From Welwitschia mirabilis (Eukaryota; Gnetophyta; Gnetopsida; Welwitschiales), in contig JBOZIK010000001.1 of NCBI GenBank assembly GCA_051453625.1, positions 99,873,439-99,924,163 on the forward strand: DNA of 50,725 nucleotides, read 5' to 3'. Each line of letters opens with the position of its first letter. Positions within the stretch are counted from its first letter, which is position 1. A program made the position numbers and the translations under genes. Positions 33,991-45,180 of this stretch are shown here, in pieces. The notes under the pieces are model-generated. The model did not search any database. It worked only from the letters and a program-made list of their open reading frames with translations, and was not told the DNA's origin.

Positions 33991-34393
33991 AGGATTATGT
34001 CTTAAATACTTAAGAACAAGAATCCTACATCATCACTCAAAGAGAAGCTTTCATTAAACCTAAATCTCTTCCCAATAATATTAAATATGCTTTCTTAAGA
34101 AACAACTCTATCTTTTTAGTAATGATCATATTCTTTTTATCATCATTGTAAGAAACTAAGCTAATAAATCTTTTAAGGAAATAGAAAGAAATCATTGAAT
34201 GAATCCTTTTTGACATTAAAGGCATTGATCTTAGCATTTTCATGTATCATATTTACTTAGAGGAAAATTTTGAGCCATCCATTAAAGCTCAACAAAGAAC
34301 AACCTAACCTTAAAAAAGATAGTTAATAAATAAAGTAATCAAACTATTAGATAATCAAATCATCTACCCCATCTTATATAGTAAATGGGTACA
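33991..34393 (+). pseudogene. RT N-terminus of element C, truncated by element D
   Basis: Linker and fingers of an Athila RT: KPKSLPNNIKYAFLRNN (about 34056-34107), FDIKGIDLSIFMYHIYLEEN (about 34211-34270), EPSIKAQQRTT, and after a frameshift KVIKLLDNQIIYPILYSKWV (about 34336-34392). The sequence stops at 34393, where the element D LTR begins with TGTTA. The rest of RT, RNase H and integrase should lie beyond the far end of element D, outside this window. Confidence 0.8.
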
Positions 34394-36616
34394 TGTTACG
34401 TTACTATCTTATGCATATCTAATAGGATATTTTGAGTAGTTTTATAGGATAATAGATAGGTATATACTCAATTTCCATAATAATGAAGAGTTAAGATGAA
34501 AGAGATAAAAACACACAATCTCCTTTAATTTTACATCATTTATAGTAATTCTCAATACTTCTTATTTTAGACACAACATTCTATAAAACATTTAGTTTGA
34601 TGCATTGATGGAATATTTGTAAAGGACCATCATCCACCTCATCATCTAGACGATCATATGAATGACAGAGCAATTGATGCCAATAAGAATGTTNNNNNNN
34701 NNNNNNNNNNNNNNNNNNNNNNNNNNNNNNNNNNNNNNNNNNNNNNNNNNNNNNNNNNNNNNNNNNNNNNNNNNNNNNNNNNNNNNNNNNNNNTAGGATA
34801 ATAGACAGGTATATACTCAATTTCCATAATAATGAAGATTTGAGATGAAAGAGATAAAAACATGTAATCTCCTTTACATTTTATGTCATTTAGAGTAATT
34901 CTCAATACTTTATTTTAGACACAACTTTCTATAAAACATTGAGTCTGATGCATTGATGAAACATTTGTAAAAGACCATCATCCACCTCATCATCTAGATG
35001 ATCATATGAATGATAGAGCAATTGATGACAATAGGAATGTTAACTATAATTAATCTAGAAGTTAATGTGGATTATTTATGAGGTTCCATCATCTCCTATA
35101 TCATTTGGACGATCAGTTGGATAACACTATTGTAATATCCATTTATACATTTATCTAACTTTTACCATTTGTATGTATATTTCTCTTGGCATGGTTATTA
35201 AGGTTTTACCTATGCTTATCTGTCTGTTCTATTGTGTGTTTTATCTTAATAAATATTAGTCCTGCCCTTGACTCCTATTCATCCTTGTTTGCATTAAAAA
35301 TTCTTATGACAATAGATCAAAAAACCAAAGATCCATCTTTGTGATTGTAGAGAGATGTCTTTCTTAATGTTGGATGGCACTTCTACTATTGAGATATGGC
35401 TACATTGTAATATGGACTTGGTTTGAGATTTAATACAAAGTACTTCTTTTACAATTCCAAAGCATTTTTATTCCTAATCCTCATAGGTTATGTTGCTTCT
35501 GATCTAGTGATAGTTTCCTTAGTGATATAGGTTATGAGAGTAACCTTTGTTAAGGTTGTACACTATTAGTTTAGGTGCATTGTTATTTTGAATTCCTAGA
35601 TTAACTTTACATAAGCATGTTGAATTGTTCTTTTTATGCATTGCAATTTATTTGTATAGTTAAAATACAAAACATTTTCTTATGGAAATCAACTCTCTTA
35701 CTCCTGCCTTAACCTTCAAGTGATTATGACATTTGGGTNNNNNNNNNNNNNNNNNNNNNNNNNNNNNNNNNNNNNNNNNNNNNNNNNNNNNNNNNNNNNN
35801 NNNNNNNNNNNNNNNNNNNNNNNNNNNNNNNNNNNNNNTTGATGTGGATTGTTTATGATGTTCCATCATCTCCTATATCATTTGGAAGATCAGTTGGATA
35901 ACACTATTGTAATATCTATCTAGACATTCACCTAAACTTTATCATTTATTTGCATATTTCTTTTAGCATGTTTATTAAGGTTTTACCTATGCTTGTCTAT
36001 CTGTTCTATTGTGTGTTTTATCTTAATAAATATCAGTCCTGCCCTTGACTCTTGTTCATCCTTATTTGCATCAAAAATTCTTATGATAGTAGATAAAAGA
36101 ACCAAAGATCCATCTTTGTGATTGTAGAGAGATGTCTTCCTTAATATTAGATGGAACTTCTACTATTGAGATATGGCTACATTGTAATATGGACTTGATT
36201 TGAGATTTAATACAAAGTACTTCTTTTACAATTCCAATGCATTTTTATTCCTAATCCTCATAGTTTATGTTGCTTCTGATCCAGTGATAGTTTCCTTAAT
36301 GATATAGGTTATGAGGGTAACCTTTACCAAGGTTGTGCACTGTTAGTTTAGGTGCATTGTTATTTTCAATTCCTAGATTAACTTTACATAAGCATGTTGA
36401 ATTATTCTTTTCATGCATTGTAATTTATTTGTATAGTTAAAATACAAAATGTTTTCTTATGGAAATCAACTCTCTTACTCCTACCTTAACCTTCAATGGA
36501 TTATGACATTTGGGTTAACTCTCATCTATATTAATTTTTTGTATTTGTTCATATATTTATGATTAATAGGATTCGACTAATAATGTAATATTACATAAAT
36601 ACATATTATAACATCT
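34394..36616 (+). repeat. 5' LTR of element D (family 2), inflated by two gap repeats
   Basis: Starts TGTTACGTTACTATC, matching the left-edge LTR start, and ends next to the PBS at 36617. Two 100-N gaps (34694-34793, 35739-35838) are flanked by direct repeats: about 34443-34693 with 34794-35045, and 35061-35738 with 35839-36530. Collapsing each pair gives about 1.1 kb, close to the 1.21-kb left-edge LTR. The TATA region is at 35246-35257 (TTAATAAATATT), repeated after the second gap. The five bases before the start, GTACA (34389-34393), are the expected target copy. Confidence 0.75.
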
Positions 36617-36634
36617 TGGAACCATTATCGAGAA
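36617..36634 (+). other. Primer-binding site of element D
   Basis: TGGAACCATTATCGAGAA matches 11 of 18 positions of the tRNA-Asp site and 14 of 18 of the left-edge family-2 PBS. The four differences from the latter are all transitions (three G to A, one C to T). Confidence 0.75.
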
Positions 36635-38096
36635 AGACTACTTGAAGTTCAAGGGTTATCATTACTTTAGTGAGTATTTTGGATTTTGGTTTGAGTGCTT
36701 ACCTACAATAGTGTTGTACTTTTATTTATAGTAGCATAGGTTTTTATTTTTGAAGTTTTAATTTTTATATTTTAAAATAAAAAAAATTCTATTCTATAAT
36801 AAAAAAATTAGTCATTCACTTCATCGTCTAGATGTTATTTAGCGACGACAGCCTCTATGCCATGAGTTTTCTATTTTGGTTTCTATTAAAAAAAATTTAG
36901 GATTTTTTCATCATCTCCTCTATCATCCAGATGATTCAAGTGGATAATATTCTACTTTTAGAGTTTTTTTGTGTCTATTAGTTTTATGTTTTTATTTCTG
37001 CTTTTTCCATTTTTTGTGTTTTTTGTGTTTCTGTCATTCAAACTATCACCCGGATGACTACAAGGATGATACTCTATGCATCTGAACTAAGCATGTATGA
37101 TAAAATCTAGTAAGAAAGAAAAATACTAGAGAGAGTGGCTATTCATTGAGAAAAATATCTAAGAAGATTTTATCGATGTGAAAATTAACTTAGGTAAGTA
37201 CAACGAAGGTACAAAAAATTTAGAAATTCTTGCAATATCTGCTTTTATTTCTTCAGAGTTTGATTTTACTAAAGAAAAATTTTTAGATGATTGTATAGAT
37301 GATAATATTTCATTTCTAACCATGTCTACCTCGTTACAAAAACAAAAGCAACCTGTCTCACCGAATCCACCTCTTGTCANNNNNNNNNNNNNNNNNNNNN
37401 NNNNNNNNNNNNNNNNNNNNNNNNNNNNNNNNNNNNNNNNNNNNNNNNNNNNNNNNNNNNNNNNNNNNNNNNNNNNNNNGTATTTTGGATTTTGATTTGA
37501 GTGCTTACCTACAATAGTGTTGTACTTTTATCTATAGGAGCATAGGTTTTTCTTTTTAAAGTGTCAATTTTTATATTTTAAAATAAAAAAATTTTCTATT
37601 CTACAATAAAAAATTAGTTATTCACTTCATTATCCAGATGATGTACAGTGACGACAACCTCTATGCCATGGGTTTTCTATTTTGGTTTCTATCAAAAAAA
37701 AATCTAGGATTTTTCCATCATCTCCTCTATCATCTAGATGATTCAAGTGGATAATAATCTACTTTTAGATTTTTTTGGTATCTGTTAGTTTTATGTTTTT
37801 GTTTCTGCTTTTTTCATATTTTGTGTTTTTTGTGTTTCTATCATTTAAACTATCATCCAGATGACTATAGGGATGATACTTTATGCATCTGAAGTGAGCA
37901 TGTATGATAAAATCTAATAAGAAAGAAAAATACTAGAGAGTGTGGCTATTCATTGAGGAAAATATCTAAGAAGATTTAATTGACTTGGAAAAATTTAGAA
38001 ATTCTTGCAATATCTACTTTTATTTCTTCAGAATTTGATTTCACTAAAGAAAATTTTTTAGATGATTGTATAGATGATAATTTTTAATTTCTAACC
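36635..38096 (+). other. Leader of element D with palindromic repeats
   Basis: The stretch 36671-37379 recurs at 37480-38155 on the other side of a 100-N gap. Each half carries three near-palindromic TCATCCAGATGA-type units. An open frame beginning at 37178 (MKINLGKYNEGTKNLEILAI, continuing to MSTSLQKQKQPVSPNPPLV at the gap) may be the N-terminus of Gag or a short upstream frame; in the second copy the same region is frameshifted. Confidence 0.6.
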
Positions 38097-39545
38097 ATGT
38101 CTGCCTTATTACAAAAACAAAAGCAACCTGTCTCATGAAATCCACCTCTTGTCATTGGAACTATTATAATCATACTAATTTGAACCAATGCCAATGTTAC
38201 CCTTAGAGATCTAATTGCCAATAAGAAATGTGAAATCTAGACCCCCTTTAACATACCTCCTGATGATGAGGTTGAACTAAAAAACTTAAATGCATATCCC
38301 ATTTTCAGTGATGAACTTGATGAAGATTCCTTGCAACGCATTACTGACATAGAAAAATTATTGCTCACTTCTAAACATGGTAAAAAATAAATAAGTGATA
38401 GAACCTACTTGGTTATCTTTCCCATCACTTTAAAAGGTAAGGCTAAACTTTGATTAAGAACGATTCCTAACAAAAGCTTAAAACCATGGAGTCAAGTTTA
38501 AAATCCTTCATAAAAATGTTTATAAGCAAAACCACCACTAGAAAATCTAAGAAAGAAGTAAACAACTTCCAATAAATTCCTAATGAAAATTATACCTCTA
38601 TCTATGAGAGATTTTTTGTTGCTTTATATTCAAATCCTATAGATGCCTTTTTATAGAAAGAACTATTAGACTACTTTTATAGTGGATTAAATAGTCAAAT
38701 AAAGCAACTAATTAATTTTTTATGTGAAGCTAATTTGTTAAACTTAACTTTAGAAAAGACTTGAAAGGTGTTGAAAGAATTAGTAGAAGTGAGTCAAACA
38801 TAATCTAAACCCTTACTTAGAGAAAACCAAATCATAAGCCAAATCATTAAAGATCTTAAGGAGGTAAAACATGAAAAAAATGAAATAAGAATAGAAAATA
38901 AACCAACCAATTTATAAAAGATTTCACTTCAATCTTAGAAAAGTACGCTCAAATGATTCTAGATGCTAAGGTGGCAACTAAGAAGAGTGTAGTTGTAGCT
39001 CCTACCTGTGATTTATGCGAGGATAGTTATCATGCTACTAAAGAATGTCCTTTGCTTCCAAATTACAAAGAAAGAATTTATAAAAAAGTATATGCTTTCA
39101 ACCAGAGGTCCTCAAACTACAACCAAAACCAAAATCAAAGACAAGTCCAAAATCACAACAGCTTTCAACCTAGGATGAGTGAACAACTCAACTTTCAAAA
39201 TTTTGAAACAAGCCATCCTAATTTCCAACCATTTAAGAAGAGATTTGAGAATATGCACTTCTAATATAACAGCTCAAACAACCAAGCAAGCTCATCCAAC
39301 TCCCAAAACCAAAGTGATCCTCTTAGGGATTCCATTGAGGAGTTGAAAAAAACACAAGAAAAGACAAACTCCAACATTGAAAACCTTATAAGTATTTTAT
39401 AACAAACTATGCTTGCTAACCAAAGACTACAAGGGTCTATTGCCACTCAACCTTTACTGAACCCAAATGAAGTTAGAAAAGATTGTAACATAATGACAAG
39501 AAGCAAAAATGACACAACTCCTCCCACCCATGAGACTTAATCTTC
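38097..39545 (+). pseudogene. gag of element D (Athila lineage)
   Basis: Starts at ATG 38097 by alignment with the frame seen before the gap. The retrotransposon-gag domain is readable as FPITLKGKAKL (about 38415-38448), then WSQV, a NNFQ / YTSIYERFFVALYSNPIDAF patch (about 38560-38650) and LNSQIKQLINFLCEANLLNL (about 38690-38745). The nucleocapsid part, in the 103-residue open frame 38953-39264, has a perfect CCHC knuckle CDLCEDSYHATKEC at 39007-39048, followed by an Asn/Gln-rich tail. A C-terminal helix SIEELKKTQEKTNSNIEN (39328-39380) and MTRSKNDTTPP follow. Several stops and frameshifts split it. Confidence 0.8.
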
Positions 39546-40300
39546 ACGAAGTGACAAAAATGATGAAGAGGAGAACATAGAAATCTTAGAAAATCATTCT
39601 TTCCTTTCTCCATTAAACAATAAAAACTCTTCACATAAGAAACCTGCTACCCCTTAGCTAGATAGGCTAAACACAACTCCTGTTTTTGATGATCATCTAA
39701 AAGCCTTAATGCAAAATGTGAGTATCAACTTGCCATTTTGGAAACTTTTGCAAGATAACCCAAAATATTCTAAGTTGTGGAAAGACTTAATTAGGAGAAA
39801 ACAAAAACATACCATCCCTAGCAAAGTCTTCCTAGCTCAATTTTTAACAACTTAGTTTGCCAAAAACACCCAAAGTTTAAAGATCTAGGAGCAGCAACTA
39901 TAAGTGTCACTTTAGAAGGAAACCGTAGGATTAAGAAAGGCTTGATTAATATTGGAGCTAGTGTCAACATCATGCCCTTACATATTTTATCAGAGACTTG
40001 GGTTGGAAGAAAGAGTAGAACCTACACGGATTGTTTTAGAACTAGCGGATACTTCTGTGAAGAAATCATTTGGTGTGATTAAGGACTTGGTTATTCAGAT
40101 GGAAAAACCTGTCCACCCTATTGATGATGTAGTTATAGAAGGTGACACAATGGTAGATATCTTTTACTTCTAGGTAGAGCTTTTTGTGCAACAGCCCACT
40201 GTATTAAAGATACAAGAACCAGTTTAATGGAGTGTCATTTTGAAAATAAAAAGTTTTCAATAAGAGGTTTTGGCCCAAAAAGATTTAGGAAACGATTTAA
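39546..40300 (+). pseudogene. Protease region of element D
   Basis: Preceded by NVSINLPFWKLLQDNPKYSK (about 39718-39775). The active site reads INIGASVNIMP (39945-39977), with Asn in place of the catalytic Asp (39948-39950, G to A), so it could not cleave. A one-base insertion in the T run near 39989 shifts the frame. It then continues as YQRLGLEERVEP and LELADTSVKKSFGVIKDLVI in the 73-residue open frame 39952-40173. The R-A-F-C-A-T-A-H tail near 40180 corresponds to the usual Gly-Arg-x-Phe. This type differs from the element C protease and is shared with B and copy 2. Confidence 0.75.
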
Positions 40301-40804
40301 GTGTGGAGGAAGAAATTAGGCCAACCTTGTTTTTATAGCACCGTCCACTTGAGAAAAGATGGTCCATGCTTCACGAACCAACATTGTTTAATGAGCAATC
40401 GAAAGTACACAACTTGTGTATTTTTGAAGATCAACTTGATTTTGATCATCTGGAAACTGAATTTTTTGATCTGGAGAGTAGAGAGTCTGAGTCTGTCAAC
40501 TATGCAGAAGTCTAAGATTTTAGCAGAATTGAGATTTCCTATTTTGAGGGTGGTTGTCCACTACTGACGTCCGAATGATAGTCTGAGATGACAATCAGTT
40601 TTCCTAAGAAATTTACAGAAAATAAAAATATGAACTTAAATCTGAATCTAAAACCTTTAGACAGTGGACTGAAATATATTTTTCTGAATAGTGACCTGAA
40701 ACAAACCTTTAATCATCAACAAAAACCTTACCCCTCAACAAGAATGGAGTCTAGACTCTCTTCTGCAATCTAAGGTAAATGCATTCGCTTAGTCCCATAA
40801 TCAT
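40301..40804 (+). pseudogene. Protease-RT linker of element D
   Basis: Decayed linker. In copy 2 the matching stretch (about 44018-44091) is still open and reads HPLKKRWSILHEPTLFDDH, so it was coding in the ancestor. In D the same DNA is shifted. No known domain. TGACGTCCGAATGATAG at 40565 resembles the palindromic units of the leader. Confidence 0.5.
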
Positions 40805-41560
40805 TTGACAACCATTCCCATTTCGATTATTCAACATAAAATTTACCTTAAAGAAAACGCAAAACCTGTGAGGCAACCCCAATGTAGGCTTAATTTAGCC
40901 CTTAAACAAATTGTTAAAAATGAAATCATAAAATTAATGAATGCTAGAATCATTTATTTGATAGCTGAGAGTGAGTGGGTTAGCCCCTTAACAATAGTTC
41001 CTAAAAAGTGTGGGAAATGGAGAATGCGCATAGACTCTAGAAAACTAAACGAAGTAACCGAAAAAGACCATTGTTCTTTGCCTTTTCTTGATCAGATACT
41101 TGATAGGATTCAGGGTCATGCATTTTACTGTTTTCTTTACAGTTATAGCCGTTACAACCAGGTTTGCATTGCTAGTGAGAACCACGCCAAAACCACTTCT
41201 ACTTCTCCTTTTGGTACTTTTGCTTTTTGACGCATGCCTTTTGAACTTTGTAATACTATAGTACTTTTCAGCGTGCTATGATGGGAATTTTTTTTGATAT
41301 GCTTGAGGATTCCATTGAGATTTTTATGGATGACTTCCCTATTTATGCTGACAATTTTGAACAAATTTTAAATTAATTAAAGAAAGCCCTCGACTATTGT
41401 GTTTCTAGCGGCCTACACTTGAGTTGGAAAAAGAGTTTATTTCTTGTTGAAAATGGAATTGTTTTAGGTCATCATATCTCAAAAGAGGGGATTAGGATGG
41501 ATGCTTCAAAGTTGGTAATCTTGAAAACCTAAATCCTCCTACAAACGTTAAACAGGTTAG
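40805..41560 (+). pseudogene. Reverse transcriptase of element D (Ty3/gypsy, Athila lineage)
   Basis: The longest uninterrupted coding stretch in the window (40805-41230, 141 residues). It has EIIKLMNARIIYLIAESEWV (about 40922-40981), PLTIVPKKCGKWRMRIDSRK (about 40985-41044), DHCSLPFLDQIL and FYCFLYSYSRYNQV. Motif A has Tyr where the catalytic Asp belongs (FLY for FLD). It ends at a TGA one C-to-T step from CGA. After another shift, the second catalytic block reads IFMDDFPIYADNFEQIL with FMDD intact at 41323-41334. HHISKEGIRMDASK closes the thumb. It copies RNA to DNA in the living relatives; here it is dead. Confidence 0.85.
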
Positions 41561-42025
41561 ATCTTTTCTTGGTCATTGTGGATTTTACAGTCTGTATATT
41601 CATGATTATGGCAATACCTGTAAACCCCTTCACTTGTTACTAGAGAAAGAAGCCAAATTTGAATGGAATGAATTGTGTTAGCTTGCTTTTGATAGGCTTA
41701 AACATAAACTTTCTTATGCTCCTATAATAACGGGACTCAATTGGGAAAAAGATTTTGAACTTATGTGCGATGCTAGTAATTTTGCCATGGGTGGGGTTTT
41801 TTATTAGAAATATGAAAATGATTTTAAAGTTATATCCTACCATAGCAAATCTCTATCTAGAGCTTAAATGAATTATACCACTACAGAGAAAGAGATCCTA
41901 GCCATTATCTTTTGCCTTGATTATCTTAGACATTATCTTTTAAGCTTTCATACCAATGTTTACACCGACCATGCTTCTATTCGGTACTTCATGACTAAGA
42001 AAGGCTCTAACACTCATTTGATTAG
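41561..42025 (+). pseudogene. RNase H of element D
   Basis: RSFLGHCGFY (about 41560-41590) is the connection; DFELMCDASNFAMGGVFY (about 41754-41805) holds the first catalytic Asp, intact. YENDFKVISYHSKSLSRA, then NYTTTEKEILAIIFCLDYL (glutamate kept, about 41872-41930) and TNVYTDHASIRYFMTKKG (Asp kept, about 41955-42005) follow in family order. Stops after FY and SRA are consistent with CAG to TAG and CAA to TAA. A one-base deletion at about 42030 (against copy 2) shifts the frame into integrase. Confidence 0.85.
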
Positions 42026-42281
42026 ATGATCCTCCTTATGCAAGAGTTTAATTTGACTATCATAGATAAAGCAGGGAAGCATAATTCTATTACCGATCAT
42101 TCATCTCATCTTTTTTCTCCTCTAGATGATTCTATTATTAATGATTCTTTTCTTGATGAGTAGCATTTTAATGTATCTTCTTCTCATCCTCCTCCTTGGT
42201 ATGCAGACATTGTTAATTATCTTGTGACCATGAAAACACCACAACATTGGACCTACAATCAATGCAAATCTTTTCTCCATA
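42026..42281 (+). pseudogene. Integrase N-terminal region of element D, cut by a gap
   Basis: LIQEFNLTII-like sequence, then DDSIINDSF (about 42125-42151) and PPPWYADIVNYLVTMKT followed by PQHWTYNQ (about 42190-42262), the standard Athila run from RNase H into the integrase zinc finger. It ends at a 100-N gap. The DNA on the other side starts back in gag, not in integrase. Confidence 0.75.
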
Positions 42282-42381
42282 NNNNNNNNNNNNNNNNNNN
42301 NNNNNNNNNNNNNNNNNNNNNNNNNNNNNNNNNNNNNNNNNNNNNNNNNNNNNNNNNNNNNNNNNNNNNNNNNNNNNNNNN

Positions 42382-43560
42382 TTTTATGTGAAGCTAATTT
42401 GTTAAACTTAACTTTAAAAAACACTTAGAAGGTGCTGGAAGAGTTGGTAGAAGTGAGTCAAACATGGCCTAAATCATCATCTAGAGAAAACCAAACTATA
42501 GGCCAAATTATTAAGGATCTTAAGGAGGTTAAGCATGAAAAAATGAAATAAGAACTAAAAATGAACCATTAAATATCATAAAGGATTTCACTTTAACTTT
42601 GAAAAAGTACACTCAAATGATTTTAAATGCAAAGGTGGCAATACAGAAGAGTGTAGTTATAACTCCTACCTATTATTTAGGCGAAGATAGTTATCATGTC
42701 ACAAAAGAATGTCCTTTACTTCTAATTTATAAAGAGAGAATTTATGAGGAGATATTACTTTTGATTAAAGATCCTCAAACTATAGCCAAAATAAAAACCA
42801 AAAATAAGTCCAAAATCACAATAACTTTTAACCTAGGATGAGTGAACAACCTAACTTTAAAACTTTTCAAACCAATCATCCTAACTTTCAACCTTTTAAA
42901 AATATATTTGAGAACTTATACTTCCAATCTAACAACTCAAATAATTAAGCAAGCTCATTCAACTCTCAAAACCAAATCTCAAAACCAAAATGATCCTCTT
43001 AAGAATTCCATTGAAGAGTTAAGAAAAACACTAGAAAGAACAAACTCAAACATTAAAAATTTTATGAGTATTTTACAATAAATCATACTTAGTAATTAAA
43101 GACCACAAGGGTTTCTTACCATTCAACCTTTACCAAACCTAAACAAAATTAAAAAAGATTGTAAAATAATGACAAAAATGAAAATGACATAACTCCTTTT
43201 CCCCATGAGGCTTTAACATTACAAAGTGACAAAAATGATGAATAAGAGGATATAGATATCCTAGAAAATCATTTTTTTTCTTCTCTATTAAGTAACATAA
43301 AGAAGAATTCTTCACCTAAGAAACTTACTACTCCATGGTTTGATAGATTAAATACAAATCCTATTTTCGATGATCATCTAAAAGCCCTAATGCAAAATGT
43401 GAGAATTAACTTACCCTTTTGGAAAATTTTATAAGATAACTTAAAGTATTCTAAGTTGTTGAATATTTGAATAGGAGGAAGCAAAAACAAACCATCCTTA
43501 GTAAATTCTTCCTAGCTTAATCCATTAACAACTTAGTTTGTCAAAAATATTCAAATTTAA
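42382..43560 (+). pseudogene. gag, second copy of the D-type internal region
   Basis: Starts at the point matching 38718 in element D and stays collinear with it. LEELVEVSQTWPKSS and QIIKDLKEVKHEK (about 42435-42540) are followed by TQMILNAKVAIQKSVVITPT (42614-42670). The zinc knuckle is lost: where D has two Cys here stand Tyr and Gly (YYLGEDSYHVTKEC). The Asn/Gln-rich tail is frameshifted. About 87% identical to D by eye in the first 150 bases, so it is a separate copy rather than a second read of the same one. Confidence 0.7.
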
Positions 43561-44091
43561 GAATCCAAGATAATAACTATGAGTGTCACTTTAGAGGAAA
43601 ACTTTAGAATTAATAAACCCTTGATTAATATTAGAGATAATGTCAACATTATGCCCTTGCATATTTATCATAGACTTAGGTTAGAAGATAGAGTAGAACC
43701 TATATAGATTATTTTATAACTACCTGATACATCTAAAAAGAAGCTATTATATATGATTAAGAATTTGGTCATTCAGATTAAAGAAGCTTTCTACCCTGTT
43801 AATGTTGTTATTATAGAAGTTAAGCATAATGGTAATTACCTTTTACTTCTAGGTAGATCTTTTTATGCAATAGCTCACTGTATTATAGATATAAGAATTG
43901 GTTTAATGGAGTTTCATTTTGGAAATAAAAATCTTTTAATAAGAGTTTTTGATGTAGCTAAAAAAGATTTAGGAAATGATTTGATTCTGGAGAAAGAAAT
44001 AAAGCCAACCTTGTTTTTACAGCGCCATCCACTAAAGAAAAGATGGTCCATACTTCACGAACCAACTTTATTTGATGACCATCAAAAGTAA
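43561..44091 (+). pseudogene. Protease region of the second copy, with an open 112-residue tail
   Basis: The active site reads LINIRDNVNIMP (about 43620-43655): Asn for the catalytic Asp, and Gly-Ala-Ser lost. The downstream part 43753-44091 is open for 112 residues: MIKNLVIQIKEAFYPVNVV, then LLLLGRSFYAIAH (Gly-Arg-x-Phe motif), LMEFHFGNKN, FDVAKKDLGNDLILEKEIKP and the end HPLKKRWSILHEPTLFDDH. It shows the protease is followed by a conserved basic extension in this family. Confidence 0.75.
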
Positions 44092-45180
44092 ACAACTTGA
44101 ACTTTTTAAATGAAGAAAAAATTGATTTTAAGCATCTGGAAACTCATTTTTTTGATCTAGAGAGTAGAGAGATTAGTCTATCAACTGTCCAAAAGTCCAA
44201 TATTTTAGTAGAACTAATATTTTCTATTTTTAGGATGGTCATTCACTACTGATGTTTAGATGATAATCTAAGATGACAGTCTATTTTCTTAAAACTTTTA
44301 CAAGAAATAAAAGTCTATACTTAAATCTAAATCTAAAACCTTATACAGTGGACTAAAATACATTTTTCTAAATAGTGATCTAAATAAACCATTAATCATC
44401 ATCAAAAACATGACCCCTCAACAAGAATCAAGTCTAGCATCTCTTCTGTAATCTAAGGTAAATGCATTTGCTTAGTCTCAGAATAATTTAACAGCCATTC
44501 CTACCTTGATTGTCTAACATAAAATCTACCTTGAAGATAATGTAAAACCTATTAATTAATCCTAATACAGGCTTAAACCAGTTCCTAAGCAAGTTATTAA
44601 AGATCAAATCATAAAATTAATGGATGCTGGAATCATTTATATAATATCCAATAATGAGTGGGTTAATCCCTTGATAGTAGTTTCTAAGAAAGATGGGAAA
44701 TGAAGGATGTTCATAGATTTTTGAAACTAAAAAAAATAATCAAAAAATACCACTATAATTTACCTTTTCTTAATCATATTCTTGATAGGATTTAGGGTTA
44801 TGCTTTTTACTATTTTCTTGACAATTATAGTGGTTACAACCAGGTTTGCATTACTAATGAGAACCAAGCCAAAATTACTTTTACTTCTTCTTTTGGTACT
44901 TTTGCTTTTTTTTGCATGTTGTTTAAACTTTGTAATGTTCTCAGTACTTTTAAGTATTCTATGATAGAAATTTTTTTTAATATACTTAAGGATTATATTA
45001 AGATTTTTATAGATGACTTTTCTATTTATGCTAAAATATTTGAAAAAATTTTAGAATGATTAAAGAAAATCCTTGATCATTGTATTTTTAGTGGCCTACA
45101 TTTAAGTTAGGAAAAGAGTTTATTTCTTATTAAAAGTGGAATTGTTTTAGGTCACCATATCTTGAAAGATGGAATTAGAA
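44092..45180 (+). pseudogene. Linker and reverse transcriptase of the second copy
   Basis: DQIIKLMDAGIIYIISNNEW (about 44606-44660) and NPLIVVSKKDGK lead to motif A FLDNYSGYNQV (about 44815-44848), Asp kept. TFTSSFGTFAFF and FKLCNVLSTF follow. The second catalytic block reads IFIDDFSIYAK at about 45003-45035 (Met to Ile). A 60-residue open frame at 44782-44964 in another frame is a shadow. It shares several stops with copy 3 downstream. Confidence 0.75.

Noticed and set aside
37178-37379. Independent host gene starting MKINLGKYNEGTK
   Set aside because: It runs into MSTSLQKQKQPVSPNPPLV, which is the Gag start of element D by the copy across the gap, and lies between its PBS and gag.
44782-44964. 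Hydrophobic 60-residue frame resembling a small membrane protein
   Set aside because: It overlaps RT motif A and the following RT blocks in another frame; it is a shadow of T-rich RT DNA.
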